Source of the DNA: Sweltsa coloradensis
Lineage: Eukaryota; Arthropoda; Insecta; Plecoptera; Chloroperlidae
Direction of reading: 5' to 3'
Length of the DNA: 64,000 bases
Assembly (NCBI GenBank): GCA_024449915.1
Contig: JAMZAV010000026.1
Location: 62,001-126,000, forward strand
Below the pieces are notes generated by a model. It was not told where the DNA came from, ran no database searches, and saw only the letters and a program-made list of their open reading frames with translations. Of the stretch, positions 40,101 to 48,628 are shown piece by piece; positions within the stretch are counted from its first letter, which is position 1; every line of letters starts with the position of its first letter. Both the position numbers and the translations under genes were made by a program.

Positions 40101-41847
40101 AAGTTCATAGATAGGAAAGTAGTTATTTTGATAAGACAGTAAAGAGGCAATAGTGAACAAAGTGGAAGCAGACTATGAAATTAAGAAGTGTAAAGTTAAG
40201 ATTCTAAGGTTAATGCAGACTGGGAACACAATAGTTCTGCAATGGGTGCCTGCCCACTGTGGTATCAATGGGAACGAAAAGGCAGACTTCCTAGCAAAGA
40301 TGGGAAGTAAGAAGGAACAAATTGCAAAACCCGTGTCCTACAGTGCAATAAATAAAATCACATCTCAAATCAGCCCACAACAATGAAGTAAAAGAAAGAT
40401 GGAAAGAGGAGTCAAAGGATTATGCTAACAAGAAGAGAAACTTAACATACGAAAGGAAGATAAAAACAGGAATGTTTCGCTTGGAGACGGGGCATGACCT
40501 GCTGGCAAAACATCTCCATAGTTTTAGAATAATCGAATCAGATGTATGCAGATTGTGTAATGACAGAGTGCAAGACAGACGACACTTACACGTATGCACT
40601 GGACTGAAGAAAGTGACAGACGAAATGCCAGAGGGCATGGATAGGGATGAGAGGGAGGCATGTCTCCACTGGGCGGCTAGACGCATGATGACTTTATAAA
40701 GTAGTTGCGGGCATAAAAAAACAACAACAACAACAGATGTTTATCCGTGGCTTGTTAATCTAGTCCCTGTGAACATAAAGCAAGTAGGCATGCCTGCAGG
40801 CTAGGGCAAACACAGGCTTAGCCCTATAGTGCAAGGCATAAGACTTTTAGTCAACTGTCATCTAGGCCTACTATAATTTAGGCTAGTGGTTGTAAATACT
40901 CACATAGCCTGACGCCTGTACAAGACGATGGCAGCTATCTGTAGCTATTTATGTGTAGGCCTATGCCTACCATGTAGACCAAGTTTATTTATTAACTGTC
41001 TACTCTAGTTCAAAATAAACTGAAACAATGAGACAGCACAAAAGTAGTCTTGGCTTGTTTGCTGCCATAACGGTTTGTGATGAGGTTCAAGATGTTAACA
41101 CCAGGTGGCAGTTAAGTTTGAAATATTACATGATTTTGAATTTTCAACAGGGCTGTATAGGTAGGCCGCCTACCTACTCTGGTTCTCAATTCTTCAATGA
41201 TTGATTCTATATCAACGTTCGAGAGTTAAATATGAAGCGATGTTATTAGCCGTTTACCCAGAAAAAGTAGAAAGCTGAACTCGTCTTCAGGCTAGCCTCA
41301 GCGACTCCTTTAAACTCAGGATTCTGGGGGGGGGGGGGGGGGTGGAGGGTGGGGGGGGGTAAGATAGGTAGCAGAAGCTGTACATAACTAAAACTGTACG
41401 AGCAGAGTCGGAGGACAACTGAGGTGACAACAACGGAGGTGACGGAACTTTTTCGGTTGGTATGGACCGGTTTTACAAAACTAGGTACTTACGTTAGGTT
41501 AGTCGACCTTTCCGGACTAGTTACCTGCCGCGCTAGTTCTAGGATATTTTTGATAAGAGCGCACCCGAAATCCTTTTCATTACAAAACTACTTACCGGTA
41601 GTTGTTTTTCAGTGTTTTTGTTGAAAAAAAAAAAACAGTGTTAGAAAACCGGTCCATACCAACCGAAAAAGTACCAAGGTGACTATCAGTCACTGTTTTC
41701 TAGTACCGGGTAATGTGCTTACTGCTTACCATGAATCCTCCCCATACTATTATAGAGTCTTGATATGAGACGGCAATGTGGCCACTTCTGCGATGAATTC
41801 TTTCATGAAGGGTCATTATATTCATGTTCACCATCATTGAGCCAAAC
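28060..41847 (-). CDS. KLHDC2: KLHDC2-type kelch protein, CUL2 ligase receptor (gene span, 9 coding exons plus one alternative)
   Basis: Family knowledge: KLHDC2 is a six-bladed kelch protein that binds proteins ending in Gly-Gly and presents them to a CUL2-RING ubiquitin ligase. Here exons at 41.8, 38.1, 37.3, 35.9, 35.6, 35.1, 31.4 (or 32.2), 28.65 and 28.1 kb join with matching phases into 406 codons plus stop from ATG 41837, equal to the human length. Conserved landmarks: RSGHIAV, VWGG, LYVFGG, NTNRLYRL, PRGWNNQLVAYE, PRAAHAA, FVFGGRFRSTRRND, GRSWHSF. The FGGR, STR, RSW and GW residues correspond to the Arg/Ser/Trp pocket for the C-terminal degron. The C-terminus has BC-box-like TLFRLSLDAVL and a Cul2-box-like VPKTV. 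Upstream exon(s) before 41847 were not found. Confidence 0.93.
28624..28676 (-). CDS. KLHDC2: KLHDC2 exon 8 (53 nt)
   Basis: Acceptor TTTATGTCTGTTATAG, donor TTCCG|GTAAGT, phase 0 to 2. It encodes GHVEELLVLEFTPKTLFR, matching the family strand NEILIF..QPKSL.R that closes the propeller and leads into the BC-box. Confidence 0.88.
28985..29085 (+). repeat. G-run and GC-rich element scrap in KLHDC2 intron
   Basis: A G-run near 29017 is followed by GGGCGGAAGCCCCAGCCGCC. Similar in style to the GC block at 18.66 kb. No boundaries could be set. Confidence 0.3.
29342..30178. mobile_element. 837-bp element made of repeated TTCGGTGTAACGGC-type motifs
   Basis: The termini GGGTCGGGTATTAGCACAG and its complement CTGTGCAAATACCCCGACCC are inverted repeats of about 54 bp. 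AAAAGTGA is duplicated outside (29334-29341 and 30179-30186), an 8-bp target site. The interior is a dense array, in both orientations, of TTTCGGTGTAACGGCG, GTTTCTGTGCTAAGGC and GGCCCATCCGGATGGGCC. No protein is encoded. It lies in the KLHDC2 intron between exons 8 and 7B. The 8-bp duplication fits hAT, P or Merlin types, but the termini do not settle which. Confidence 0.88.
30190..31300. other. KLHDC2 intron, nothing firm
   Basis: AT-rich intron between exons 7B and 8. An open minus-strand stretch (30843-30662) after an acceptor-like TTATCATGTACAG was considered as a last exon. Its phase does not fit exon 7B and its sequence does not fit the family, whereas 28676 and 28180 fit both. Confidence 0.5.
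31325..31494 (-). CDS. KLHDC2: KLHDC2 exon 7B (blade 6)
   Basis: Acceptor GGTGTTTGACAG, donor CTCAAA|GTAAAC, 170 nt, phase 1 to 0. It encodes DCWALHLRAQRWTEVELRYD and PRCWHGACRSPTGQLVLHSG, closest in layout to the human blade-6 stretch (DAW..., PR.WH.AC.S..G..V.FGG). If 7A were spliced to it, 7B would be read out of frame and stop within 40 codons. Confidence 0.88.
32087..32304 (-). CDS. KLHDC2: KLHDC2 exon 7A (alternative blade 6)
   Basis: Acceptor TTTGGGCTCAG, donor AATAAA|GTGAGT, 218 nt, phase 1 to 0. It encodes DCWSINVEEKTVARVWKNTF, then RTLGRFWLQTVASPKRESLS and VVGGTTAPNNRITLPNK. It has the same opening (N-DCW), the same kelch layout (W..., FW...ASP, VVGG) and the same phases as exon 7B, but 16 extra residues. 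Using it in place of 7B gives 422 residues. It is probably a tandem exon duplicate used alternatively. Confidence 0.8.
32810..32930. repeat. Short tandem duplication with tRNA-like words
   Basis: GTCCTGGTTCGAATACAGGG TA occurs twice in a row (about 32861-32907, 22-bp period). The GGTTCGAAT word is B-box-like. It directly precedes the hammerhead repeat. Confidence 0.5.
32970..33310 (+). repeat. Dispersed repeat carrying a hammerhead ribozyme, copy 1
   Basis: GTGTGCCTCAGTATGAATGG at the left to CAACCTGTCAACCCTTCTCC at the right is matched in inverse orientation over about 300 bp at 38.28-38.59 kb and in part at 7.94-8.06 kb. No reading frame. The association of such repeats with small self-cleaving ribozymes fits what is known of metazoan retrozymes and Penelope-like elements. 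Confidence 0.85.
33125..33164 (+). ncRNA. Hammerhead ribozyme (type I, minimal stem III)
   Basis: Seen directly: stem I UCCGC (33125-33129) pairs with GUGGA (33160-33164); the core CUGAUGA is at 33130-33136; stem II GUCC/GGAC closes the loop CAGAA; GAAA is at 33150-33153; a very short stem III AC-GC-GU follows; the cleavage triplet GUC ends at 33159. All core positions required for self-cleavage (CUGANGA, GAAA, UH) are present. The short stem III is a known trait of metazoan type I hammerheads in retrozymes and Penelope-like elements, which may work best as dimers. It is in a KLHDC2 intron but on the opposite strand to the gene. Confidence 0.9.
33700..34278. other. KLHDC2 intron, hammerhead-like scrap only
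   Basis: CTGATGAAG...ATCGAAATATTG at 33698-33735 recalls a hammerhead core (CUGAUGA and CGAAA), but the bases between do not form stem II. Otherwise nothing recognised. Confidence 0.3.
34279..34853. mobile_element. MITE with TA target site (mariner-like), 575 bp
   Basis: The ends CCGTATTGGACCGAATATAG and CTATATTCGGTCCGATACGG are inverted repeats flanked by TA on both sides. The interior includes a GC-rich stretch and no transposase. A 155-bp relative is at 37867-38021. Confidence 0.82.
34870..34975 (-). mobile_element. tRNA-derived SINE head (second family)
   Basis: Minus strand: GGGAGACCTGGGTTCGAACC then CCGGTCGGGATGAAC and TTTTTTAATTTC. Same order of blocks as at 6.26-6.34 kb. Confidence 0.6.
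35025..35143 (-). CDS. KLHDC2: KLHDC2 exon 6
   Basis: Acceptor TTTCTCTGTTGCAG, donor CTCA|GTAAGC, phase 2 to 1. It encodes VPPGRSWHSFTFVTPDVAIV and YGGLSNHSVIL (blade 5). The RSWHS motif carries the conserved Ser-Trp of the degron pocket. This exon is followed by a choice of two exon-7 versions. Confidence 0.9.
35560..35659 (-). CDS. KLHDC2: KLHDC2 exon 5
   Basis: Acceptor TTATATTTCAG, donor AATCT|GTAAGT. It encodes DKAFVFGGRFRSTRRNDLIC and LDYSTMRWSTIN. The two Arg of GGR and STR align with the pair that grips the substrate carboxylate. Confidence 0.92.
35765..35973 (-). CDS. KLHDC2: KLHDC2 exon 4
   Basis: Acceptor CATGTTTCAG, donor TCAG|GTACTG, phase 2 to 1. It encodes VYFFGGFGPKPSSYMSTWFE, then PRGWNNQLVAYE and PCPRAAHAADISG (blades 3-4). 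The Trp of RGWNN is one of the pocket residues in the human structure. Confidence 0.92.
36407..36741. mobile_element. hAT-type MITE, 335 bp
   Basis: TAGTGATGACATCGGGTA at the left pairs with TACCCTATGTCGTCACTA at the right. ATAAATAC is duplicated at 36399-36406 and 36742-36749. Internal palindromic word GGAGTCGACTCC. No coding potential. Confidence 0.87.
37167..37400 (-). CDS. KLHDC2: KLHDC2 exon 3
   Basis: Acceptor GCAACATTAG, donor GACAA|GTACGC. It encodes blade 2: SGEFPPPNCGCCGVMLGDSL, YVFGGFY, GNTNRLYRLHLPTLHWDLLE and the PCDKLAGWAYEDK start of blade 3. Confidence 0.92.
37867..38021. mobile_element. Short MITE with TA target site, 155 bp
   Basis: CCGTATTGTCCTGAATATAA at the left and TATATTCGGCGCAATACGG at the right, with TA on both sides. 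It shares terminal sequence CCGTATTG with the element at 34279-34853. Confidence 0.75.
38087..38193 (-). CDS. KLHDC2: KLHDC2 exon 2
   Basis: Acceptor GCCCCTCCTAG, donor ATCTG|GTGGGT, phase 0 to 2. It encodes PPRYHYTDEIWQYQHETEIW, the end of blade 1 (family: .LWIY...T..W). Confidence 0.88.
38283..38590 (-). repeat. Hammerhead-bearing repeat, copy 2, ribozyme deleted
   Basis: Inverse of copy 1 across its length. Where copy 1 reads CCGCCTGAT then the ribozyme core then GGATTAAGGTAACAAAC, this copy (minus strand) reads CCGCCTGATTAACTAACAAC. The missing segment of about 35 bases is bounded by the short repeat GAT and contains the whole core after CUGAU. Confidence 0.85.
38865..39234 (-). mobile_element. 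LINE ORF2 C-terminal fragment
   Basis: An open frame reads GRERLRWYGHVRRMGEERIP, then KRRVGRPREKWKDQIRNDI and KWEEVEARKLWEGRSGWREL. This is the standard C-terminal module of many metazoan non-LTR retrotransposon ORF2 proteins (RLRW.GHV.RM...GRPR..W...I..D). It is 5'-truncated and on the same strand as KLHDC2, inside an intron. Confidence 0.8.
39240..39788. other. KLHDC2 intron, nothing recognised
   Basis: AT-rich with scattered TAGGCCTA words. No exon or repeat with clear ends. Confidence 0.4.
39789..40699 (+). pseudogene. Jockey-type LINE RNase H and C-terminal zinc knuckle, broken
   Basis: Three consecutive frames together resemble the C-terminus of a Jockey-clade ORF2. The first (to 40142) has VWLHVYTDGSATPRQGNAGA and GEVKAID, giving the first Asp and the Glu of RNase H. 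The expected third acidic motif falls at a frame break near 40130. The second frame has VLQWVPAHCGINGNEKADFL with the His and last Asp. The third (40472-40699) has FRLETGHDLLAKHLHSF and the Cys-x2-Cys...His...Cys cluster CRLCNDRVQDRRHLHVC. The frame breaks and an internal TGA make it inactive. Confidence 0.85.
40705..41440. other. KLHDC2 intron, nothing firm
   Basis: Contains (AAC)n-like bases near 40718, TAGGCCTA words and a G-run at 41327-41342. No exon seen. Confidence 0.4.
41444..41676. mobile_element. MITE, 233 bp, ACTTTTTCGGTTGG termini
   Basis: ACTTTTTCGGTTGGTATGGA then CCGGTTTT at the left is mirrored by AAAACCGGTCCATACCAACC at the right. AGGTGAC stands directly outside both ends (41437-41443 and 41677-41683), a likely target duplication. 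It lies 54 bases from the donor of KLHDC2 exon 1. A lone end occurs at 546-572, and a relative at 17121-17453. Confidence 0.75.
41730..41847 (-). CDS. KLHDC2: KLHDC2 exon 1 (first found)
   Basis: Acceptor TAGATCCAG, donor ATG|GTAAGC. It encodes RRSGHIAVSYQDSIIVWGGF, kelch blade 1. ATG codons at 41837 and 41834 could start translation. The frame stays open to the acceptor (FGS), so a further 5' coding exon is possible. The human protein has about 33 residues before RSGH. Confidence 0.85.
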
Positions 41848-42502
41848 CTGGATCTAGACACAAATCCAATATTTAGTTATTTACCTAGGCCTAGGCTCTC
41901 AGCTGTGCAATTAAAAATTAGTTCAAATATAGCATAAATGCCCTAGCACCTATCCAAGACCCTGTTTATATTGGCCTTGTGTTCGATGCGGGTTGGTTGG
42001 CTACGCACGAAAATTTATCATGTAAACAGACGCAGGTGACAATGACGGTCTAGTAGGCCTACATTCTAGGCCCCTGGGCCTCTTATATAAACAGGGTCTC
42101 AGTCAAATGCGTGGGCTTTGTCCAACACCTTGGCAAAGCTGAAGTTAGGCTAATCGGGCTTTGTGTGCAAAAGCTTTTCCAGGGCCGCGCAACCAGACCT
42201 AACTGCCTAGCTGGTATGACTCATGCGCCCGCATGGGCACGGCTGTGTCAGTGTGGATCATGTAGAAGCTACGCTTTGGGCTTGTACCATACTAAGGTGG
42301 TGCTACAAGTGTGATAAAGTGGCAGTGCAAAGCACAATTGATGATAAGGGGCCAAGGCCTCATGCTTTTATTCACACAATCTGTAGCCACTTTGAAGTTA
42401 ATCCTCTCACATCCAAATTACGACACGAAAATGCTAGGTCTAGGCCTAGGCCATAGCCCTAGGCCAGAATTTGGGTCAATGTTTATAAGCCTAGGGTCCT
42501 AA

Positions 42503-42841
42503 CCGAATAGTGTTTTTTCGCCGTTCTTGGTCTCATTACTTGGTCTTGTTCTTATTCTTGGTCTGATTCCTGGTCTTGTTACTAGATTGCTTCATGCATT
42601 TTATCTTTTATTTATTTATGCAATTTATCGGACGTATCGTAAACAGCCGCCATGTTCTAGTACTAAGAACAAGATCAGGTGTCCTTTTCCGATTCTTGTT
42701 CTCATTCCCAGATTTCGGCGAGTCTCGATCGTGCGCTCGACTATTCGGATGCTACTAGCTACGTCACGGATATCATGACGCGTAACGGTGACGTAAAACG
42801 AGAATAAGACCTGGGAATGAACGCGTTTTGTCACTATTCGG
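42503..42841. repeat. Short inverted repeat pair, possible MITE
   Basis: CCGAATAGTG at 42503 and CACTATTCGG at 42832-42841. Just inside are TCTTGGTCT-type words at the left and TTCTTGTTCTCATTCCCAG further in. The region upstream of KLHDC2 is where its missing 5' exon should be, but no candidate was convincing. Confidence 0.4.
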
Positions 42842-42922
42842 GTAGCTCCTAGGCCTAGGTCTTTGGGCAATATAGGCTAGCCCTAAACCCAAAGCCTAGC
42901 CTAGCACCAAAACGTTTGGTGA

Positions 42923-42943
42923 GGGGGGGGGGGGGGGGGGGGG
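42923..42943. repeat. 21-base G-run
   Basis: Longest of several homopurine G tracts. Others of 10 or more lie near 11938, 20749, 29017, 41327, 46866 and 53081, with C tracts near 17572, 44675 and 61887. Confidence 0.9.
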
Positions 42944-42949
42944 CAAAGT

Positions 42950-43985
42950 TCTAATTCTACTCATGCCCCTATCCAACGGAAATAGTAGCCTAGGGCCTAT
43001 TCCTAGGAAGTAAGCCCCTAGCTTTTGTGTATTGTATTTAATATGCCCTAGCCCCTAGCACTGGCCATCAAATAAACCTAGGCCTAGGCCTAGGGCCTCG
43101 TGCTATATATAAATGCCTGGGACAAGGCCAGGTTAATCATTAGGCCTACCTCAGTATGTTTTCAAATTCAGTTTAAGTAGGGTCTAGGCCCTAGTATATG
43201 CCAGAGATTTCCCAAACGAAATATCGCTAAATGCAAAACAATTTTAAACACGATGCCAGCTTTTCCTAGCTTCTCCCTGACACAGCTGACGGACAAGCAA
43301 AGCAAGAGTGAAGTCTGACGTTTGTTTTGTGATGGTTTTGTGTTTGGTCAGTGTAGCCAACCAACGAGAGAAAACTTGGGTACGGTGTTACGCCTAGGTT
43401 AGCCACCACGACAAAGATTCAATAATTAAATTGAAATATATTGTTATTCAAAATATAATCTTGCTATTTACCCCCCTCCGATGCAGTTTTTAATTTAATT
43501 TTTAAATTTACAAACATAATTTAAAAATTAATTAATTTTGGCAATGTTTCCACCTTTACGTTTGTTCCAAAATTCCAATTCGTCATGACGTCATGAATGT
43601 TCACCAATGGTGGAAAGTCGTGGGGATTTTATGTGTTTTAAAAAGTGTAATAATGTTGATGAAACGGTGAAAAGTGCGTCGAACTGGTACATTCGCTTCA
43701 ATTCTATATTCCTATTTTATATTATTCTACTCGCTAGTGATGCGGTGATACGTAATAAGGTCTAGCAAGTGCCAAGTGATGACGCGGACTCGTCCCATTA
43801 ACTCAGTTTTGATTTCTTAATGTACCTCAGTGCTACTTAAAATGTTCCACTTAACCACTGATCTCACCAAAATACTTATTAACTAAACTTATTAACCTTC
43901 CAAAATACACGATTCCAGCACTCTTCATAGGCCTACTGTTCATTCCTGCCAGGCCCTTATCTTCTTCAGTCTATTTCTATCTTTA
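42950..43985. other. Upstream of KLHDC2; CRE-like palindrome
   Basis: TGACGTCA at 43586-43593, within ATGACGTCAT, is a perfect CRE/ATF palindrome. It could belong to the KLHDC2 promoter or to an unseen gene. No exon was found. AGGCCTAG words are frequent at 43.07-43.2 kb. Confidence 0.3.
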
Positions 43986-43989
43986 CTAT

Positions 43990-44065
43990 CTTCCAGTAGT
44001 CTACCTTATGCGGGATTCGAACCCACGTCCTCGTAGAAAAACTCAACTTTGCATTAGGTGGGCTG
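43990..44065 (-). mobile_element. tRNA-derived SINE head fragment
   Basis: Minus strand: GAGGACGTGGGTTCGAATCC then CGCATAAGGTAG, parallel to the copy at 1515-1600. Only the B-box half is recognisable. Confidence 0.5.
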
Positions 44066-44099
44066 GCTACGTTATTGCCCCAAAAGTGTTACGTAAAGA

Positions 44100-46240
44100 G
44101 AGGATATGTCCCCCAATATCTTTACAAAAAGTGCCCTCACTCTCACAGTTCCTCTTTCTTTCAGCCAACTTTTCAGCCATCCTTCTTGATGTACCTATCC
44201 AAGAACCTGGTCATTGGTGGACACAATCCTGTTCCCTACACTCCTTGAGGTTCCTAATGTCCCTTATTCAGGATAATACCATGGTAATACGATGTTCCAG
44301 GACCCGTTCATCCAACAACTCCATGTCCTAACTTTTCGAACACCGATTCATTAATACTTTTTGTTGAGTGCCAATAACAGTTTTACCAATAAAACCTAGC
44401 GATTGTCATACTTTTCGTAATTTCGTGAACAATCGTTCTCAACAATCATTTTAAAAGTGGAGCGCATAACAATTTACAAATATACCCCTGATGGAAACAT
44501 TAACTTTCTGATCAACAAACTGTGCGCGAAAGCTAACAGAAACGATGTTTTAAAAAGTGTTTGGAGAAGATTGTGACCTGAAACCAACAACAGCCGTCTC
44601 CTAGAAGCTGCGGTAAGTTGATCACAATGACAACAACGGTACCACTATTGGTAAAATGTATGTGGGGGGTTCTACCCCCCCCCCCCCTGTGGAATCAACT
44701 TGGGTGACATATAGAATCAGAGTTTGAAGGGTGCTAGATTCAAAACAATTCGTTTTCTTTCTTTCAATATTCCATTTTCAATTTTTCGATGTTTCTTGAT
44801 TTAGCCATTTAGCAGGGAGGAAGTAAGTAAGTCCACAGTTTATTGCAATGTGTTTATTTTGTAATAAAATGCGATTGATATAATAATTGTTAATATTAGA
44901 TAATATTGGTAACAACATGTAAAATATATAAGTGAGCTATGTTTTAGAGCGGTGTCAAATACGTTTACAGCGGTGCGTGTGCTTCTACTTAAGTGTAGAA
45001 CTTAGAACTTAGAACTTTACGTATCGTCAGAACTTTAAGTGGTGACGTGTGCAACTTGGAAGTCTTGAACTTGCATTCACATCATAGGAGAATGGTGTTG
45101 GCCTCTGGATTTCACATTATCTAATTCGCACCCGTTTCCACTGTACATGCAGAGCATATTGATCTTGTAGGTACCTATTCACTTTTTTAATTGATATACA
45201 ATAATTTTTTAATTTTAATGTTTTCAGTTTGATATTTTTTTTACTTAAAAAATCACAAATCACAAATAACACAACCGAACTTTTGAAGCTTAGATTTAAG
45301 TTTAATGACAAAATATAAAAATAATGAACATGCTACTACATTAATTAAATTACTAAATCGATTCAATTAGAGGATGAATTGTTTACTCACGGTGTAGATA
45401 ATATACTACACCAGCTACTCCGATTCACCATCAGGTGTAGATGGTGTAACAGATCAAACGTGTTGTTACTAAGTCACAATGTCGTTGGTTTTATTCATCA
45501 CTCATAAGTCATAACCCTTGTAGCTTTTATACTTCCAAGTAATAGTCACACAAACACACCATTGAATCGTTTTTAATAAAAAGAGTACAGCATAATATTG
45601 GTACTGGTACATCAAATAACACGGGCAAATGTTTTACATAATATTAATTATTAATTCATATTTGTAATAATACTATACTAATAATGTAAACTACTTTCAT
45701 CATTTTAATAATTACGTATGCATACACATGCATTGGCGTTTACATGATTCATGTTGGCTGTAATGAACTTTATTTAAAGCAGGATGGTAAACGCTACTCT
45801 GAAATAGCCTCCTCTCGGCGCTTGGCAAAAAAGATATTCGGTTAGTAATCACCATCCCAATATTTTTTATCACAGTACTTATACAAAAATTTGTGTTACA
45901 TCTATATCAGCGTGGCAAAATGTATGCTGCTAAATTCAAGAAGAGCACCTCACAATACGCATCTCAGCTACCTTGCCAAACTAACGAATGTCTTTGAAAT
46001 GATATGAACAAGATATTTAGTGGGTTAGGCTAATTGGCCCAGAATATGGTGACCTTTGATTGGCTATTCTTACGTTAAGCTAAGCTTCATGTAGATCTAT
46101 AGCGCATGATATAAGCAGCTTCTTAAGTACCTCAATCATATAGATCTATAGGGCGCGTATGCTTGCACCCGTACACGGAGTAGATCTAGAGATCTATAGA
46201 TCGGCTACTTTACTCTTCAATAGTATAATAGATCCATAGG
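44100..46240. other. No gene seen
   Basis: AT-rich intergenic DNA. GAAGCTGCG|GTAAGTTG near 44605 is a donor-like sequence on the plus strand, but no coding exon ends there. A C-run is at 44675. Confidence 0.4.
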
Positions 46241-46244
46241 ACTG

Positions 46245-46435
46245 GACTATGCCTGATTGGCAGTGCTTACTCGTAGTTTAGAATAGATATAAAAGGCGTC
46301 GCCTGATTGGTAGCTCTAATCCTCGTAGCTCAAAGTAGATTCTATACCCGAGTGGCAGTGCTTGAACTTAGCTCTAGAACACTTCACCTTATTGGCAATA
46401 GTCGTAGTTAATTCGAAGTAGACAAGTGGGATTTT
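46245..46435. repeat. Degenerate tandem repeat
   Basis: Units of about 40-65 bases begin CCTGATTGGCAGTGCTTACT, CCTGATTGGTAGCTCTAATC, CCGAGTGGCAGTGCTTGAAC and CTTATTGGCAATAGTCGTAG. Each is followed by TCGTAG or TAGCTC and by A/G-rich DNA. Function unknown. Confidence 0.55.
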
Positions 46436-46679
46436 AGTTTTCTAGCCTACTATCTACTATGCTCAACTTTGGACGAGTGTGTGTGCCTTGCCAGTCTATT
46501 AATGTCTTAATTGATTTGTTTTGTTCAATTCAACTATAAGTTTTATTTCAGAGGTTGTTACAGATGTTTGTTTGTGTAATAAAACATCTAAAGTAGTGGT
46601 TGAGACGGAGTTTGTTGCTTCATGAATTGAGCTATGTATGACGGTGAGTGGCGATAAAAGGGAGTGAAACACAATTACA

Positions 46680-46765
46680 AATATCCTTGCATTACGTGGG
46701 ATTCGAACTCACGACCATAGGAGTCATACGCTCCGGACCTGAGCATTTGATGACGAAAGTAGTTG
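46680..46765 (-). mobile_element. tRNA-derived SINE head
   Basis: Minus strand: GTATGACTCCTATGGTCGTG then AGTTCGAATCCCACGTAATG. The anticodon-arm-like and T-arm-like halves resemble a tRNA, but no complete acceptor stem or intact A-box could be matched. Confidence 0.5.
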
Positions 46766-46769
46766 CGTT

Positions 46770-48620
46770 TGGTAGCACCTTTTAGATGGCAATATGCGTG
46801 CATATATTTTTTTTCTTACCCGCGGTTCAATCAATGACGGGGTATAATTAGGAAGTTTTTTAAAGATGGGGGGGGGGGGGGGTTCAGGGGCTTACGTGAT
46901 CTACGCTCGACAGCTCCATCATTACACCAAACCAGCGGAAGCCATTCTCTCTCTCTCTCATCCTGGTGACAAGAAGCGTTATATCGTGAATCGATAACTC
47001 GCAGTCAATCTGTCTTCGATATAACTCGAACCAACATTACCCGGTAATAAATCGAGTTTGAAACATCCCCGCGCGGTAAACTCAACCCCTAAAAGACGTC
47101 AGACCTCCATGGATCACACGGACTGGTTAAACTCCACAAGGTGACGCCAACAATTAAGTACCATTATTAGTAGAACGTAGAAACAAATTTGAATTGTTAT
47201 GTTATGCATTTATGTTTTCAATTTCGAACAAAATTTATCATTTTGTAACATAAATTTTTTCTTTTCATCAATACTCTGAATATGTTTTTATGCTTTATGT
47301 GGACACATTAAATTAAGATAATTACATAGAGGTACTGAAATCAATTGAATACAACGCTAAAGGTATGGAAATTACAAAAGTTAAACTAGCAATTTGTAAC
47401 TTTTTCAAAACTCATGTTCACCGATTTAGCATCAAAACATAAAGTGCAAAATTTTGAGCCCGATCAATTTTGCAGTATGTTTTACGGTTGTCATATGTTT
47501 TTGTTTAAATCACCATATGATCTTTTATTTATCAAATTCTTCAAGTGTCTTGAATGTAAATCCTTTAGCTACGAGCTACGGCTCGGGTGGTTAATGCATT
47601 CAAAGAAAGTACTGCCAATATTTCAGCTTAGTTCGTGTTTTATTCGGTTGAAATGTCATAATTGTTTCGGAACTGCTTCTGATATAAACGAAATAAAAGC
47701 AGTGGGATTAGACTCGACGCGCCACTTTCCGCCGGAAACTCTGTTCGTTTCTTATTTCCCTGTGCATTTGAGCTCGACTCAGATATATTAAAAAACTAAA
47801 TTGGTATATTTTTATTGCTCTGGTTTTTTCTTGAACGAGGAGTCAAGGGTTGGAGAAATCTCCATCAGTTCTCCGCCTCTGTGATGTCAAGTTGATAGAC
47901 AAAAACATTACGAGGAAGAGACGGAGCTTGGCTGAGATTCTTATCACCCTTCTCGCTCGTGCACGAGGAGACGTCTCGATTTGATTGCGCCTAGTAAACG
48001 CGAGGGTAGAAATAAGGGCTAGTCTAAGAATATGACAATACTATTAAACTTTCGATATAACGTCAACATTTAGATATCGATATAAATTGTGCCCAAAAAG
48101 TCTATTCCACACAAGTAAATTTGACGGTTTTAATGAGTGGCCAATGACCCGGCACCTCCACCAAAAATTTGAAAAATAGAAATACACTTTTCTTAGAAAT
48201 AAGTGGCAAGCAAACAGGGGTTAAACTTAAAAATAAGAAACAGTTAAAAAAAATTAACACAATGAAGATCAGCATCAATAGCAAATAATAGACGCCATTT
48301 TGCATTTTAAAGATTCCCCGTCATAAGTTTCTTAGTTAATTTTAGAACTAATAAATATTTGTACAACGTTTCACATAAAACTTAGAAATGTTGTACTTTT
48401 GTTATGTATTTATGTAAGCTAAGTGTTCTTCGCTTGGCTATATAACAAAGGAATGACCAAGCGCACAACTTGTTTTTGAAAAGTTTCTTTACATATTCTA
48501 AACTCAGCTCAATCTCAAGTCTTCCTCGTTTTGTTTCTGTACGTTTATCTCGACGTCAAGGCTGAGAATGGATGGAAACCTCTCCTACCCTTGCCTTTGT
48601 ACTGAAGATAAAACACAGCA
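46770..48620. other. No gene supported
   Basis: A G-run at 46866-46883 and a short CT repeat near 46950. A 125-codon open frame (47414-47791, plus) has no recognisable domain and no splice or promoter support. The motif ACCCGGCACCTCCACCAAAA at 48147-48166 recurs inverted at 55.2 and 63.3 kb. Confidence 0.4.
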
Positions 48621-48628
48621 ATATATTA

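Noticed and set aside
46680..46765. True tRNA gene
   Set aside because: The B-box and anticodon-like arm are present, but the acceptor stem and A-box cannot be matched, so it is a SINE head.
47414..47791. 125-codon open frame on the plus strand
   Set aside because: No domain, signal peptide, splice site or codon bias sets it apart from chance in AT-rich DNA.
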